Shown: piece by piece, positions 47,107-56,355 of the stretch | How the letters are laid out: each line of letters starts with the position of its first letter | Numbering within the stretch: position 1 is the stretch's first letter | NCBI RefSeq assembly: GCF_012641095.1 | Contig: NZ_JAAVSC010000002.1 | Location: forward strand, 85,861-149,860 | Source: Lactobacillus sp. HBUAS51381 | GTDB taxonomy: Bacteria; Bacillota; Bacilli; Lactobacillales; Lactobacillaceae | Reading direction: 5' to 3' | Length of the DNA: 64,000 nt | Made by a program: the position numbers and the translations under genes | Notes under the pieces: model-generated | The model's input: the letters and a program-made list of their open reading frames with translations, nothing else | Told to the model about the DNA's origin: nothing | The model's database searches: none

Positions 47107-48144
47107 TTACTCGTCATAAAACCGGTAATAATCTAATAGTTTTTTCGCGAGTTCTTCACGAAAAGCGCCAACAATTCCGAGCATTCGTGAATATGGCATC
47201 CGCGTGGGTCCCAGGATGGCGATCATCCCTTGACCATGTTGGTCAACGTCATAAGTCGCCGTGATTAGGCTGAAATTCCGGAGTGCATCATTGGTCATTT
47301 CATTGCCAATTCGAACCGAAATCTTATCACTGGGTTGTCCCAACACACTGGCAATGTCATCGGTCTTGTCGATCAATGAATAGAGGGACTTCAGTGAATC
47401 CACATCACTATCCTGCGAGAAGTTCAGCAGATTCAGCCGCCCACCAACGTAGAACCGCTCCTGTGCGGCACGCGTCAATACATCGCCAAAGATATCCAAG
47501 AATCCCTGCGGACTCTGGAGATAATTGGCAATCTGGGCGGGAATCTCAGCCTGTAGCTTCTTCAAGACTTCCGGTAAAGTCAGTCCCACGAGTTGATCAT
47601 TGATCAGACGAACCACTGCTTCCAGCTGTTCGCCATCGACATCACCAGCCACGTCGAAGGTCTGGTTCTCCACATCACCACTGTCGGTCACGAGAATCGC
47701 CATAATCTGCCGTTTTCCCAGTGGCACCAAACGGAAACCACTGAGACGACTGTCCTTTAGCTCCGGCTTCAACGTGAATGCCGTGTAACTCGTCAAATTA
47801 GACAGGATCGTCGCCGATTGCGAGATAATCTCATCAATCTTATGAAAATCACCGCCCAAAGAAGACTGAATCACATCAATATCGTTGGGCCGCAGTGGAT
47901 CGGGCTTCACGAGATGATCAACATAATATCGGTAGCCTTCCACCGAAGGAATTCGGCCGGATGAGGAATGGGTCTTCTTAATCAGACCCTGCTCCTCCAA
48001 GGCTGCCATCTCGTTACGAATTGTTGCAGAGCTTACGTGGATGGGTAACTGCTTGGCTAATGCCTTTGACCCCACCGGAACACCGGTATTGGTGAAATCT
48101 CGGACAACGGCTCGCAGAATCATCATTTGTCTTTCTGAAAGCAT
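47107..48144 (-). CDS. hrcA: Heat-inducible transcription repressor HrcA
   Basis: 345 residues. N-terminal winged helix ([29 protein letters not shown], then [18 protein letters not shown]), a GAF-like middle and the conserved C-terminus ([17 protein letters not shown]). It represses by binding CIRCE and is kept active by GroE in related systems. Start ATG 48144 follows AGGGGTGAT. Autoregulated through the two upstream CIRCE elements. Confidence 0.98.
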   Translation of the reverse strand: MLSERQMMILRAVVRDFTNTGVPVGSKALAKQLPIHVSSATIRNEMAALEEQGLIKKTHSSSGRIPSVEGYRYYVDHLVKPDPLRPNDIDVIQSSLGGDFHKIDEIISQSATILSNLTSYTAFTLKPELKDSRLSGFRLVPLGKRQIMAILVTDSGDVENQTFDVAGDVDGEQLEAVVRLINDQLVGLTLPEVLKKLQAEIPAQIANYLQSPQGFLDIFGDVLTRAAQERFYVGGRLNLLNFSQDSDVDSLKSLYSLIDKTDDIASVLGQPSDKISVRIGNEMTNDALRNFSLITATYDVDQHGQGMIAILGPTRMPYSRMLGIVGAFREELAKKLLDYYRFYDE

Positions 48145-48160
48145 CACAATCACCCCTTTT

Positions 48161-48187
48161 TTAGCACTCAAACTAATCAAGTGCTAA
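48161..48187. promoter_or_regulatory. CIRCE operator 1
   Basis: TTAGCACTC-N9-AAGTGCTAA, one base off the perfect 9-9-9 consensus. It lies just downstream of the transcription start of hrcA. Confidence 0.95.
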
Positions 48188-48198
48188 GACACATATAT

Positions 48199-48227
48199 AA
48201 TGTAGCAAAACCGGGTTTTGAAGTCAA
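48199..48227 (-). promoter_or_regulatory. Promoter of the hrcA operon
   Basis: Minus-strand TTGACT (48227-48222), 17-bp spacer, TACATT (48204-48199), preceded by TGC to make a partial extended -10. It lies between two CIRCE operators. Confidence 0.8.
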
Positions 48228-48244
48228 GAAATCTGGTAGAAAAA

Positions 48245-48271
48245 TTAGCAATCCCTGCAATTAAGTGCTAA
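48245..48271. promoter_or_regulatory. CIRCE operator 2 (degenerate)
   Basis: TTAGCAATC-N9-AAGTGCTAA, one mismatch in each arm relative to the consensus. Located upstream of the -35, so HrcA could bridge both sites. Confidence 0.75.
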
Positions 48272-48384
48272 TTGGTCAAATTCACGCTGGTTTAATCCCT
48301 CACATTACGGGGAATCTCAGCATTTCTCCGCAGACCAAATCTAATGCGACTTACCCTTATCTTCTCAATCCCGCCATGTTGAAT

Positions 48385-48562
48385 CAAAAAAGTCTGGGAC
48401 AAAACCGCCCAGACTCTTTGCGTCTCCGAACCTAAATTGCCGAAACGTAGGCCAAAAGGCAGCTGGTTCCGCTTAAAACAGATAACCAAACAATTCAAGC
48501 CCAGGATTATTCGGTTATCTGCCTTAATGCTCACCAGCTAATCGCCTTTTGTCCCACTCTTG
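48385..48562 (-). repeat. GGGACAAAA-type 3'-UTR repeat, copy 2 (full form), with terminator
   Basis: About 170 bp directly after the ribF stop. Outer inverted repeat TGGGACAAAA (48395-48404) / TTTTGTCCCA (48547-48556); internal 9-bp stem CAGATAACC/GGTTATCTG, absent from the copy at 16754. On the minus strand it ends in GTCTGGG/CCCAGAC (48392-48414) plus T6, a good terminator. It reads as a duplicated 3'-UTR module rather than a coding element. Confidence 0.85.
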
Positions 48563-48569
48563 TCAGTGC

Positions 48570-49520
48570 TTAATCAGCGGCTACCCGTGAAAAATACGTC
48601 CGGGTCGCGGCCTCATCCTTTTTCAATTGCGCGATTAAACCATCTGCGCCGTCAAATTTCACCTGACCACGTAAACGGTGATGCCACTCAACTTCCACGT
48701 TTTCGCCATAGAGATTCCCCTGATAATCCAACAGATTCATCTCAACGGTAATCGGCCGATTATCGCCGAATGTATCGTTACGTCCGACCGAAATCATGCC
48801 GGGATACCAGATGGCGCCGACCTTTAAGCGGGCCGTGTACACGCCAATCCCCGGAATCCATTCGTTTTCCGGTGTCAAGACGTTGGCCGTGGGAAAGCCA
48901 ATCGTTCGCCCACGCGCCTCACCGTGGACCACAACCCCGGTTGAACGGTAGAGATACCCCAACAAAGCGTTGGCCGTGTCCACGTCCCCGGCCTTCATGG
49001 CCTGTCGAATCCGCGTGGAACTAATTTTCTCCTGATTGCTGGCTTCCTTGGCCACGGTTTCCACATCAAACCGGCCCTGGGCGTACGCCGGTAGTCGATC
49101 CATCGTGGCGATGTCCTTCTTGCCATAGGTGTGGTCAAATCCAGCCACGGCCGTTACCGTGTGAAAGGCCACCAGGTAATGGTCGACAAATTCCTGGGGC
49201 GTTTGTGCCGAGAAGTCACCGGTATAACTCACCAGAAATACCCGATCAACACCCAACCGATCCAGCTGCTGGAGCTTTCGGTCTGGCGTACTCAGGTACT
49301 TACGATCATCCCCCTCTAACGGGCGATAGACCAGCGCCGGGTGATGGTCATAGGTCAATACCGCGAGTTTGACCTGTTTGGCCGTAGCGAGCGCCTTAGC
49401 CCGTCTGATGACCGCTTGATGCCCCCGATGAACGCCATCAAAGAATCCCATGGCCAAAACAACCGGCTCATTGGGAATCTGGCGTGGGTCTAGGGGATGA
49501 TGTATTCGAATAACTTCCAT
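48570..49520 (-). CDS. ribF: Bifunctional riboflavin kinase / FAD synthetase
   Basis: 316 residues. N-terminal FMN adenylyltransferase: MGFFDGVHRGHQAVI, STRIRQAMKAGD; C-terminal riboflavin kinase: GRTIGFPTANV, GVYTARL, EMNLLDYQGNLYGE. It makes FMN then FAD. Start ATG 49520 (MEVIRI) with AGAGG nine bases upstream. It follows truB by 24 bp, the usual truB-ribF pair. Confidence 0.97.
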   Translation of the reverse strand: MEVIRIHHPLDPRQIPNEPVVLAMGFFDGVHRGHQAVIRRAKALATAKQVKLAVLTYDHHPALVYRPLEGDDRKYLSTPDRKLQQLDRLGVDRVFLVSYTGDFSAQTPQEFVDHYLVAFHTVTAVAGFDHTYGKKDIATMDRLPAYAQGRFDVETVAKEASNQEKISSTRIRQAMKAGDVDTANALLGYLYRSTGVVVHGEARGRTIGFPTANVLTPENEWIPGIGVYTARLKVGAIWYPGMISVGRNDTFGDNRPITVEMNLLDYQGNLYGENVEVEWHHRLRGQVKFDGADGLIAQLKKDEAATRTYFSRVAAD

Positions 49521-49544
49521 GACTAGACGCCTCTTTCTCAACTT

Positions 49545-50453
49545 TTAATTCACTGTAAACATCTTTAATGGTTTGTATTGCTTTTTTTCGGGTAAATACT
49601 GATACAGACACTTTGTCTGGTCCTGATAGGTCAGCGCCACCACCGGCGCCGTGCTACCGACCTGGGCTTCATCCAAGAAGACCCCGTTCTTAACCAACCC
49701 CCATAACCGTTCGGACAACGCCACGTGCGGATAATCCCGCAGGGCGTAGTCGATTGGCCGCAAGATTGTAGACAGGTCTTCATCGGCCATCGCGGCGGCC
49801 ACCTGTTCCAGGGTCACGGTATCGGCTAAGTCAAAACCACCGCTCTTTAACCGCGTCAGTGAGGCCATCACGGCGGGAACGCCCAACTGTCGACCGAGAT
49901 CGACCGCCAACGTCCGAACGTAGGTCCCCTTAGAACAGGCAATCTCAAACGCAATCGTCTGGGTGCCCTGCTCGGCATCAAACCGACCAGCATCGACCAA
50001 CTCAAACGACGTCACGGTAATGGTCCGGGTCGGCCGTTCAACGGTCTCGCCGGCCCGCGCATACTCGTAGAGTTTTCGACCATTGACCTTGACCGCCGAG
50101 TACATTGGTGGGGTCTGTTGAATCGTCCCGGTCAGTGTCGCGGCCGCTTGAAGCAGTTTAGCGCGATCAAACGGGGTTGTCAAAGGCTGGCGGTCGATTA
50201 CCTCACCGTCCAAATCCTCCGTGGTCGTGGCCAAACCAAGCGTGACGGTGCCCCGATAGACCTTACCCGAGGCCATCAGATAAGGTACGACCTTGGTTGC
50301 ACTGCCAATACAGATGGGCAAAACGCCATCAACACTGGGATCTAACGTCCCACTGTGACCAACCTTCTTGGTATGCAAAATGTGCCGCAGCTTGGCCACA
50401 CAATCGAAGCTGGTGAGGCCGCGTTCCTTATAAAGCGGAATAATCCCATCCAT
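49545..50453 (-). CDS. truB: tRNA pseudouridine(55) synthase
   Basis: 302 residues. MDGIIPLYKERGLTSFD start, catalytic Asp in HSGTLDPSVDGVLPICIG, and the C-terminal PUA-like domain. It makes pseudouridine 55 in the T-loop of tRNAs. Start ATG 50453 has GGAGG upstream; the longer frame is not supported. Unlike the usual tight rbfA-truB arrangement, it is separated from rbfA by 563 bp holding a terminator and a structured element, so it needs its own promoter, which I cannot place. Confidence 0.96.
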   Translation of the reverse strand: MDGIIPLYKERGLTSFDCVAKLRHILHTKKVGHSGTLDPSVDGVLPICIGSATKVVPYLMASGKVYRGTVTLGLATTTEDLDGEVIDRQPLTTPFDRAKLLQAAATLTGTIQQTPPMYSAVKVNGRKLYEYARAGETVERPTRTITVTSFELVDAGRFDAEQGTQTIAFEIACSKGTYVRTLAVDLGRQLGVPAVMASLTRLKSGGFDLADTVTLEQVAAAMADEDLSTILRPIDYALRDYPHVALSERLWGLVKNGVFLDEAQVGSTAPVVALTYQDQTKCLYQYLPEKKQYKPLKMFTVN

Positions 50454-50749
50454 GTCCTGTTTCCTCCGTTTCTGGATCTTGCTTTTTCTCTTCAATGAAT
50501 CATTTTCAGTTGACGTTTCTGGCCACCTTACCATTCGCAAAATCTGATCTGGAACGCTGAGAAACTAGAGCAAGTTTGGAGCCCTTGCTTAGCACCACTA
50601 CAATTCGGCATCTCCCAGGCGCCTATTTTGACTAGCAAATGACCAATCAGAAATCTCCCGGCTAAGCACAGATTTGGTCCACTCTCGGCTCCGGGCGTGT
50701 TGATAAGCAACACACACCCATGTGACCTCAGAGATCAACCGGGAATGGA

Positions 50750-50895
50750 GCCAGCAGTGGGTGTGAAGTTAGCTGGCGTTCTTGGCCAGGTTACTTCACT
50801 GGACGTACTTGGAGACGTGTTTTTCGGCTCCAAGTCGAGGCAAAAGACCGCTTCATTAGGCTTTTGCCGTCCCCACAGCAGGCGGAATTTCTGGC
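50750..50895 (+). ncRNA. Candidate structured RNA, diverged relative of the MITE-like element core
   Basis: Same helix order as 23345-23486: outer stem GCCAG/CTGGC (50750-50754 with 50891-50895), GTGGG/CCCAC, a long P3 (GTGAAGT/ACTTCAC plus inner CTGGC/GCCAG), P4 CTTGGAG/CTCCAAG (50808-50814 with 50828-50834) and P5 GGCAAAAG/CTTTTGCC (50839-50846 with 50861-50868). P4 and P5 differ from the other copies by paired substitutions. Loop ends GAGACG/CGGCTC and AAGACC/GGCTT are kept. No terminal repeats found. Additional hairpins lie upstream at 50558-50715. Confidence 0.45.
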
Positions 50896-50963
50896 AGCCG
50901 CAGGCGATTGTTGTGGCGAACAGTCAGATCGCCAGTCTTATCACACAGCCAGCAGCGGAACCT

Positions 50964-50998
50964 AAAAAGAGGCGTTGATCCATTTGGACCAACGCCTC
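50964..50998 (-). terminator. Terminator after rbfA
   Basis: Minus-strand GAGGCGTTG/CAACGCCTC stem (50998-50990 with 50977-50969) and T5. It closes the rimP-to-rbfA operon before truB. Confidence 0.9.
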
Positions 50999-51016
50999 CA
51001 TCTCGCTCACCCAGAA

Positions 51017-51367
51017 TTACTCTTGGTGATGGAGATCGTTTAGCAGTTCATCGATCCGGCTACCGTAACGCACAGATTGGTCCTGCTCAAAGGTTAACTC
51101 GGGCGTCTTGTAGATGCTCAAGCGTGACCCCAATTCAGAGCGAATCAGTCCCGTAGCTTTCTTCAGCCCTTGCTGTGTCTTTTCCACAGAAGAAGCCTTG
51201 TCCGATAAAATACTGTAGTAAATCGTTGCCTGCTGCAAGTCACCTGTGACTTCCACGCCGGTAACGGTGACGCCCTCGACCCGCGGATCGCGGACACGTT
51301 TTAGGAGAATATCCGTAACTTCCCGTTGGATCTCTTGTTCCAACCGGCCAACTCGATATTGTGCCAT
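51017..51367 (-). CDS. rbfA: 30S ribosome-binding factor A
   Basis: 116 residues. MAQYRVGRLEQEIQREVTDIL start, KH-like fold, VTGVEVTGDLQQATIYYSIL and the C-terminal LTFEQDQSVRYGSRIDELL. It helps mature the 16S 5' end and is needed for cold adaptation. 18 bp after infB. Confidence 0.97.
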   Translation of the reverse strand: MAQYRVGRLEQEIQREVTDILLKRVRDPRVEGVTVTGVEVTGDLQQATIYYSILSDKASSVEKTQQGLKKATGLIRSELGSRLSIYKTPELTFEQDQSVRYGSRIDELLNDLHHQE

Positions 51368-51385
51368 GACGTTTGCCTCCGATTT

Positions 51386-53833
51386 TTATTTAACGGGAAC
51401 TTCCTTCATTACGTAGGCTTCGATCACGTCGTCCACCTTAATGTCGTTATAGTTCTCGATAGTTAATCCTAATTCATAACCCATCTTAACCTGCTTGACG
51501 TCGTCCTTGAAACGCTTCAGACTGCCCAACTTACCTTCGTAGATGACCACGCCATCCCGAATCAAGCGGACATCGGCATCAGCCGTAATGTAGCCTTCGG
51601 TAACCATTCCACCGACAATCGTCCCGACCTTGGAAGCGTGGAAAATATCCTTAACTTCGACTTGGCCCGTGACTTGTTCCTCGTAGGTTGGTTCCAGCAT
51701 CCCCTTCATCGCCGTCTCGATTTCATCGATGGCGTTGTAGATGACGTTGTGCAGACGAATGTCCACCTTGTCACTATCGGCTTGGGCCCGGGCCTGTGGT
51801 GTTGGCCGTACGTTAAACCCAATGATAATGGCATCGGAAGCTTCGGCTAAGGTCACATCACTTTCGTTAATGGCCCCAACGGCGGAGTGAATGATGTTGA
51901 CCCGCACGCCGGACACTTCGATCTTCTTCAGACTTCCGGCTAAGGCTTCAACGGAACCTTGAACATCGGCCTTGATGATGACGTCAACTTCCTTCATTTC
52001 GCCTTCCTTAAGGGAGTCGAAGAGGTTGTCTAGCGTCACGTGACTGGTGTTCTTCCGTTCCTGAACCAAGGCTTCCTTGGCCCGTTCTTCACCAGCAGCT
52101 CGTGCCGTCTTTTCGTCGTCAAAGACCACGAACCGGTCTCCGGCTTCTGGGACGTCGTTCAACCCGGTGATTTCCACTGGCGTCGATGGCTTGGCATCCT
52201 TAATCCGCCGACCACGTTCGTTGGTCATCGTCCGGACCTTACCAAAGGTATTGCCGACCACGATGGGATCTCCAACGTGCAACGTCCCTTGTTGAACCAG
52301 CAAGGTGGCTACGGAACCGCGGCCTTGATCCAGACGGGCTTCGATGACGGAACCTACCCCATTTTGTTCTGGGTTGGCCTTCAATTCCAACACTTCGGCC
52401 TGCAGGAGAATCATGTCGAGCAATTCGTCGATGTTCTTGCCAAACTTCGCTGAGATTTCAACGAAGATGGTGTCGCCACCCCAGTCTTCAGGAATCAATT
52501 CATATTCCGTCAACTGTTCCATGACGTGGTTCGGGTTAGCCCCTGGCTTATCAATCTTGTTGACGGCCACAATGATTGGCGTTCCCGCAGCCTTGGCATG
52601 GTGAATGGCTTCGATGGTTTGTGGCATCACGCCATCATCAGCGGCCACAACCAAGACCGTAATGTCGGTGATTTCGGCACCACGCGCCCGCATTTCGGTA
52701 AAGGCCGCGTGTCCTGGTGTATCCAAGAACGTGATGGACTTGTCGTTGTAGTGGACTTGGTAGGCCCCAATCGCCTGCGTAATCCCACCGGCTTCACCCT
52801 CAGTAATGTGAGAGTGACGCAGATGATCCAGCAACGTCGTCTTCCCATGGTCAACGTGACCCATGATGGTAACCACCGGTGCCCGCGTTTCAAGGTGATC
52901 CGTGTTGGCCATTTCGGCATCGAAGAACTTATCGAGATCCGTCACGTCAACTTGGACCTTTTCTTGGGCTTTGATACCGTAATCGTCCGCTAAGATTTCA
53001 ATGGTATCCTTATCCAGCGATTGGTTTTGGTTAACCATGACGCCCAGCATAAAGAGTTTCTTTACAATTTCAGCTGAGGAACGGTGTAAGATCTTGGCCA
53101 AGTCTTGGGCGTTCATGCCGTCCGTATAGACTAATACATCAGGTAAGGCCTTGTTCTTCCGTTCTGGTGCACCCTTGTGTTGATTGGTGTCTTTAATCCG
53201 TTGATTCTTCTTGTAACGATTATTGTTATTGTTACGACGGCGATTGTTGCGGTTGTTCCGGTTATTCCGGCCCCCACGGCTATTGCCGTTGCTGCTACCG
53301 CGCCGGCCGTTACTATTATTTGTATTATTATTCAAGCTTCCACCAAATCTGCCGGTCCCGGAATTATGTTGCGTGTTGCTTTGCTTTCCGGACTGGCCAT
53401 TATTATTTTTATTGTTAGTGCTGGTGTTCCGTTGTTGATTGCGATTACCGCCATTACTGGTGGTCGACCGTTGCGTCGTCTGGTGATTCCCGTTACCGTT
53501 GTTGTTCCGGCTACCCCCGTTGTTCGCGTGGGCGTTACCGCCGGCCCGTTGACTCCCATTTTGTGTGGTCGTCTTGTGGCTGGTCTTCGGGTGATCACTC
53601 TTCTGACTGGCCGGTCGTGCTGCCTGCATAGCCGGTTGCTTCGCAGGCTTGACCTGACTCGCCTTACCAGCCGGACGACTGTGAAAGGCTTCGCGGAGCT
53701 GACGTTCTTCGTTCTCGCCGAGCGTTGACATGTGGTTTTTCACCGGAAAGCCCTTTTCTTCGGCTTTCGCAATGATCTGTTTACTGGAGATATTAATTTC
53801 TTTGGCGAGTTCATAAATTCGCTTCTTCCCCAT
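51386..53833 (-). CDS. infB: Translation initiation factor IF-2
   Basis: 815 residues. N-terminal IF2_N helix domain ([20 protein letters not shown]), a long Asn/Gly/Arg-rich disordered linker (about 60-220) that gives unusual repetitive DNA, a second IF2_N, then the GTPase with [24 protein letters not shown] and NKIDKP, and C-terminal domains binding fMet-tRNA. The poly-Asn linker produces spurious opposite-strand frames. Central gene of the operon. Confidence 0.98.
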   Translation of the reverse strand: MGKKRIYELAKEINISSKQIIAKAEEKGFPVKNHMSTLGENEERQLREAFHSRPAGKASQVKPAKQPAMQAARPASQKSDHPKTSHKTTTQNGSQRAGGNAHANNGGSRNNNGNGNHQTTQRSTTSNGGNRNQQRNTSTNNKNNNGQSGKQSNTQHNSGTGRFGGSLNNNTNNSNGRRGSSNGNSRGGRNNRNNRNNRRRNNNNNRYKKNQRIKDTNQHKGAPERKNKALPDVLVYTDGMNAQDLAKILHRSSAEIVKKLFMLGVMVNQNQSLDKDTIEILADDYGIKAQEKVQVDVTDLDKFFDAEMANTDHLETRAPVVTIMGHVDHGKTTLLDHLRHSHITEGEAGGITQAIGAYQVHYNDKSITFLDTPGHAAFTEMRARGAEITDITVLVVAADDGVMPQTIEAIHHAKAAGTPIIVAVNKIDKPGANPNHVMEQLTEYELIPEDWGGDTIFVEISAKFGKNIDELLDMILLQAEVLELKANPEQNGVGSVIEARLDQGRGSVATLLVQQGTLHVGDPIVVGNTFGKVRTMTNERGRRIKDAKPSTPVEITGLNDVPEAGDRFVVFDDEKTARAAGEERAKEALVQERKNTSHVTLDNLFDSLKEGEMKEVDVIIKADVQGSVEALAGSLKKIEVSGVRVNIIHSAVGAINESDVTLAEASDAIIIGFNVRPTPQARAQADSDKVDIRLHNVIYNAIDEIETAMKGMLEPTYEEQVTGQVEVKDIFHASKVGTIVGGMVTEGYITADADVRLIRDGVVIYEGKLGSLKRFKDDVKQVKMGYELGLTIENYNDIKVDDVIEAYVMKEVPVK

Positions 53834-53880
53834 ATCTTCACACTCCTTTGTATTCTGTCGATCACGAGAACGTCAGGCGG

Positions 53881-54186
53881 CTACTTAGCAAGTAATTGTT
53901 GTAACTTCCGGACGAATCCCGGATCGGTGATTGCAAGGACCGTGCGCGCCGACCCAATGGCCGTGCTCAACTGATCCTTCGTAAAATCCTCGTTTAATTG
54001 GACGCCATAGCTTGTGGTCTTATCGCGGAATTGTTTCTGACTGGTCTTACCCGCATCATTTGCAAGTAACACCATCTTTGCAGAGCCATCACGCACCGCG
54101 GCCATGACGAAGGATTCGCCAGTGACCAGTTTTCCTGCTCGCCGGACTAATCCTAAAAGTTGTAAAGCACGCTCGAAATTAGTCAT
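53881..54186 (-). CDS. ylxQ: L7Ae-family ribosomal/RNA-binding protein (YlxQ)
   Basis: 101 residues. MTNFERALQLLGLVRRAGKLVTGE then KMVLLANDAGKTSQKQF, the YlxQ/L7Ae kink-turn-binding pattern. Its start overlaps the ylxR stop by 8 bp. The longer open frame to 54321 lies inside ylxR and is rejected. Standard position between ylxR and infB. Confidence 0.93.
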   Translation of the reverse strand: MTNFERALQLLGLVRRAGKLVTGESFVMAAVRDGSAKMVLLANDAGKTSQKQFRDKTTSYGVQLNEDFTKDQLSTAIGSARTVLAITDPGFVRKLQQLLAK

Positions 54187-54475
54187 TGTCGAATAATTCC
54201 CGCCGTGCTTGTTGGTGATCCACGTAAGCAATGAGATCATCGTAGAACGCATCATCGATCTTAACGCCAAAGACGTGATCGAAGGTCCGTTCCTTCTTCG
54301 CCCGCTTGGCGATGGCCACATCTAAAGCGATGTAGGCACCGCGGCCGGACTGCTTACCGGTTGGATCGACACTTACTTCTTGGTCCTGGTTACGCACAAC
54401 CCGAACCAATTGTTTCTTAGGTGCCATTTCCCCAGTCACAATATCTTTACGCATGGGGACTTTTCGTTGTTTCAT
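54179..54475 (-). CDS. ylxR: YlxR-family protein (RNase P modulator RnpM)
   Basis: 98 residues. Begins MKQRKVPMRKDIVTGEMAPKKQLVRVVRN and has SGRGAYIALD, the family core. YlxR of B. subtilis has been reported to bind RNase P RNA and act as its modulator. This homologue lacks cysteines. It overlaps ylxQ and follows nusA by 26 bp. Confidence 0.93.
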   Translation of the reverse strand: MKQRKVPMRKDIVTGEMAPKKQLVRVVRNQDQEVSVDPTGKQSGRGAYIALDVAIAKRAKKERTFDHVFGVKIDDAFYDDLIAYVDHQQARRELFDND

Positions 54476-54501
54476 GGGACCAAACCTCCTTAGGTGTGGC
54501 G

Positions 54502-55731
54502 TTACTCAGCCGATGGGTCGTCGGGCGTGACGTCAGACGTCTCATCAGTGGCCGTAGTTGCTTCCGATGTCTCCTCGTCTACGGCGTCATCCGCAGTTGC
54601 TTCAGGGGCAGTAACATCGTCAGCCGTTGATTCTGCCGGCACATCCTCGTCAGACGCTGGTTGATCCTCAGCCGCCTGATCAGCTTCCATTATAGCAGAA
54701 GCTTCGGATTCTGATTTAATATCAATCTTATAACCGGTCAACTTTGCGGCTAAACGGGCATTTTGCCCCCGCTTCCCAATGGCCAGTGAGAGTTGATAGT
54801 CCGGAACGATGACTTGGCAGGCCCGCTCGTTGTTGGGGTCAAAGATGACGTCCAAGACTTCGGCCGGGTTCAAAGCGTTAGCGATAAATTTCGCTTCGTC
54901 ATCCGTCCATTCAACGATATCCATGTTCTCGCCGCCCAGTTCGTTCACAATGGTTTGAACCCGTTGACCACGGGGACCAACACTGGTACCCACGGGGTCG
55001 ATATCCGGATTGTTGGAACGAACTGCAACCTTGGCACGGTCACCGGCTTCACGCGCAATGGCCATGATTTCAACGGTACCATCGAAGATTTCCGGCACTT
55101 CTTGTTCGAACAGACGCTTCAACAGGTCGGCGTGAGTCCGGCTGACGAAGACCTGAGGACCCTTCGTGGCGTTTTCAACTCGCGTCACGTAGACCTTAAT
55201 CTTATCATGAATCCGGTACGTTTCGTTAGGCATTTGATCCTGACGACCCATGACCGCTTCCACTTTCCCCAAGCTGACGTAGACGAAACGAGAATCTTGA
55301 CGTTCAACTTCACCGGTGATGATTTCATTTTCATACTGGCTGTATTGATCGTAAATGATGTTCCGTTCTGCTTCGCGAACCCGCTGCAAGATGACCTGTT
55401 TGGCCGTTTGTGCCGCAATCCGTCCAAAGTTCTTGGGGGTCACTTCGAACTTGATGTCGTCGCCAATTTCATACCCCTTACTGATGGCTAAGGCATCGTC
55501 TAAGCTCACTTCTAGCCGTGAATCGTAAACCTGGTCGACAACCTTCTTAACGGCAAAGACGTGAATGTCACCCTTCTTTTGATCGAATTGGACTTCGACG
55601 TTTTGGGCCTGATCGTAGTTACGCTTGTAGGCAGACACTAGGGCTGCTTCCAAGGCGTCAATAACGACTGATTTCTGGATACCCTTCTCCGTCTCCAGGA
55701 CGTCAAGGGCACCTAATAATTCTTTACTCAT
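54502..55731 (-). CDS. nusA: Transcription termination/antitermination factor NusA
   Basis: 409 residues. N-terminal RNAP-binding domain, S1 domain (GEVERQDSRFVYVSLGKVEAV), KH1/KH2 (SVGPRGQRVQTIVNELGGENMDIVEW; AIGKRGQNARLAAKLTGYKIDI), then an acidic low-complexity tail rich in Asp/Glu/Thr/Ala, about 60 residues and longer than in B. subtilis. It modulates pausing and intrinsic termination. 23 bp after rimP. Confidence 0.98.
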   Translation of the reverse strand: MSKELLGALDVLETEKGIQKSVVIDALEAALVSAYKRNYDQAQNVEVQFDQKKGDIHVFAVKKVVDQVYDSRLEVSLDDALAISKGYEIGDDIKFEVTPKNFGRIAAQTAKQVILQRVREAERNIIYDQYSQYENEIITGEVERQDSRFVYVSLGKVEAVMGRQDQMPNETYRIHDKIKVYVTRVENATKGPQVFVSRTHADLLKRLFEQEVPEIFDGTVEIMAIAREAGDRAKVAVRSNNPDIDPVGTSVGPRGQRVQTIVNELGGENMDIVEWTDDEAKFIANALNPAEVLDVIFDPNNERACQVIVPDYQLSLAIGKRGQNARLAAKLTGYKIDIKSESEASAIMEADQAAEDQPASDEDVPAESTADDVTAPEATADDAVDEETSEATTATDETSDVTPDDPSAE

Positions 55732-55754
55732 GTTGTGTTTCGCTCCTTATTTAG

Positions 55755-56228
55755 TTAGAACTTGATAGCTAGCCGGGCTTGGGCAATCGCATCACGTGGA
55801 ATGGTCAACGTCTTGATGCGCCCCTTTAAATTAACGGTCAAGTCCAAGGCATCGTCACGTAACGCTTCCAATGTCCCTTCGTAAACCTTACTCTGACCAA
55901 TCTTTTGGTAGAGAGAAACGTGGATATAATCACCCACGGCCCGTTCAAAATCTTCCGGCTTCTTCAGTGGACGCTCGGCCCCGGGTGAAGAAACTTCGAG
56001 AAAGTAGGCTTGGGGAATGGGATCTGGATCGATTGCGTCCAACTTCTCAGACAACTCATCACTCACCATCGCACATTCTTCAATGTTAATGCCCCCGGGC
56101 TTATCAATGTAGACCCGTAAATACCAGCTCTTACCTTCCTTGACAAATTCAACGTCAACTAATTCAAATTGATGATGCGCCACAATTGGCTGGGCCAGGT
56201 CCGTCACGGTCTCGACGACTGTACTCAA
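55755..56228 (-). CDS. rimP: Ribosome maturation factor RimP
   Basis: 157 residues. [40 protein letters not shown] and [14 protein letters not shown] are the family blocks; it assists 30S assembly. I choose TTG 56228, with AGGAGG nine bases before it, giving the usual length. ATG 56255 or 56282 would place that SD inside the coding region and start within the leader hairpin. First gene of the operon. Confidence 0.95.
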   Translation of the reverse strand: MSTVVETVTDLAQPIVAHHQFELVDVEFVKEGKSWYLRVYIDKPGGINIEECAMVSDELSEKLDAIDPDPIPQAYFLEVSSPGAERPLKKPEDFERAVGDYIHVSLYQKIGQSKVYEGTLEALRDDALDLTVNLKGRIKTLTIPRDAIAQARLAIKF

Positions 56229-56256
56229 AGAATTCCGCCTCCTACATTTTTCCATT

Positions 56257-56343
56257 AAAAAGAGTGAGCATGGACTGCTCACTCATTTAAAAAACGAGTT
56301 TAACTACAAAGCCTACTTTACTACAGTTCACGCGGGATTGCAA
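56257..56343 (-). promoter_or_regulatory. rimP operon promoter and leader hairpin (possible attenuator)
   Basis: Minus-strand TTGCAA (56343-56338), 17-bp spacer, TAAAGT (56320-56315). The leader of about 80 nt then contains a perfect 9-bp stem GAGTGAGCA/TGCTCACTC (56262-56284, five-base loop) followed by T5, and the rimP start lies only 28 nt further on. It looks like a terminator inside the leader. Confidence 0.6.
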
Positions 56344-56355
56344 CCATTGTGCCGG

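Larger units (their letters stand above)
50454..51016. other. 563-bp intergenic region between truB and rbfA
   Basis: No credible ORF. From left to right it holds hairpin AGCAAG/CTTGCT (near 50568), nested GGAGCC/GGCTCC and GCTTAGC/GCTAAGC pairings (50575-50695), GTGTTG/CAACAC (near 50697-50713), the structured core above, GGCGAT/ATCGCC (50903-50933) and the rbfA terminator. Nearly the whole region is hairpin-forming. Confidence 0.7.

Noticed and set aside
53177..53728. Long plus-strand hydrophobic frame opposite infB
   Set aside because: It is the reverse complement of the Asn/Gly/Arg-rich linker of IF-2; codon bias artefact.
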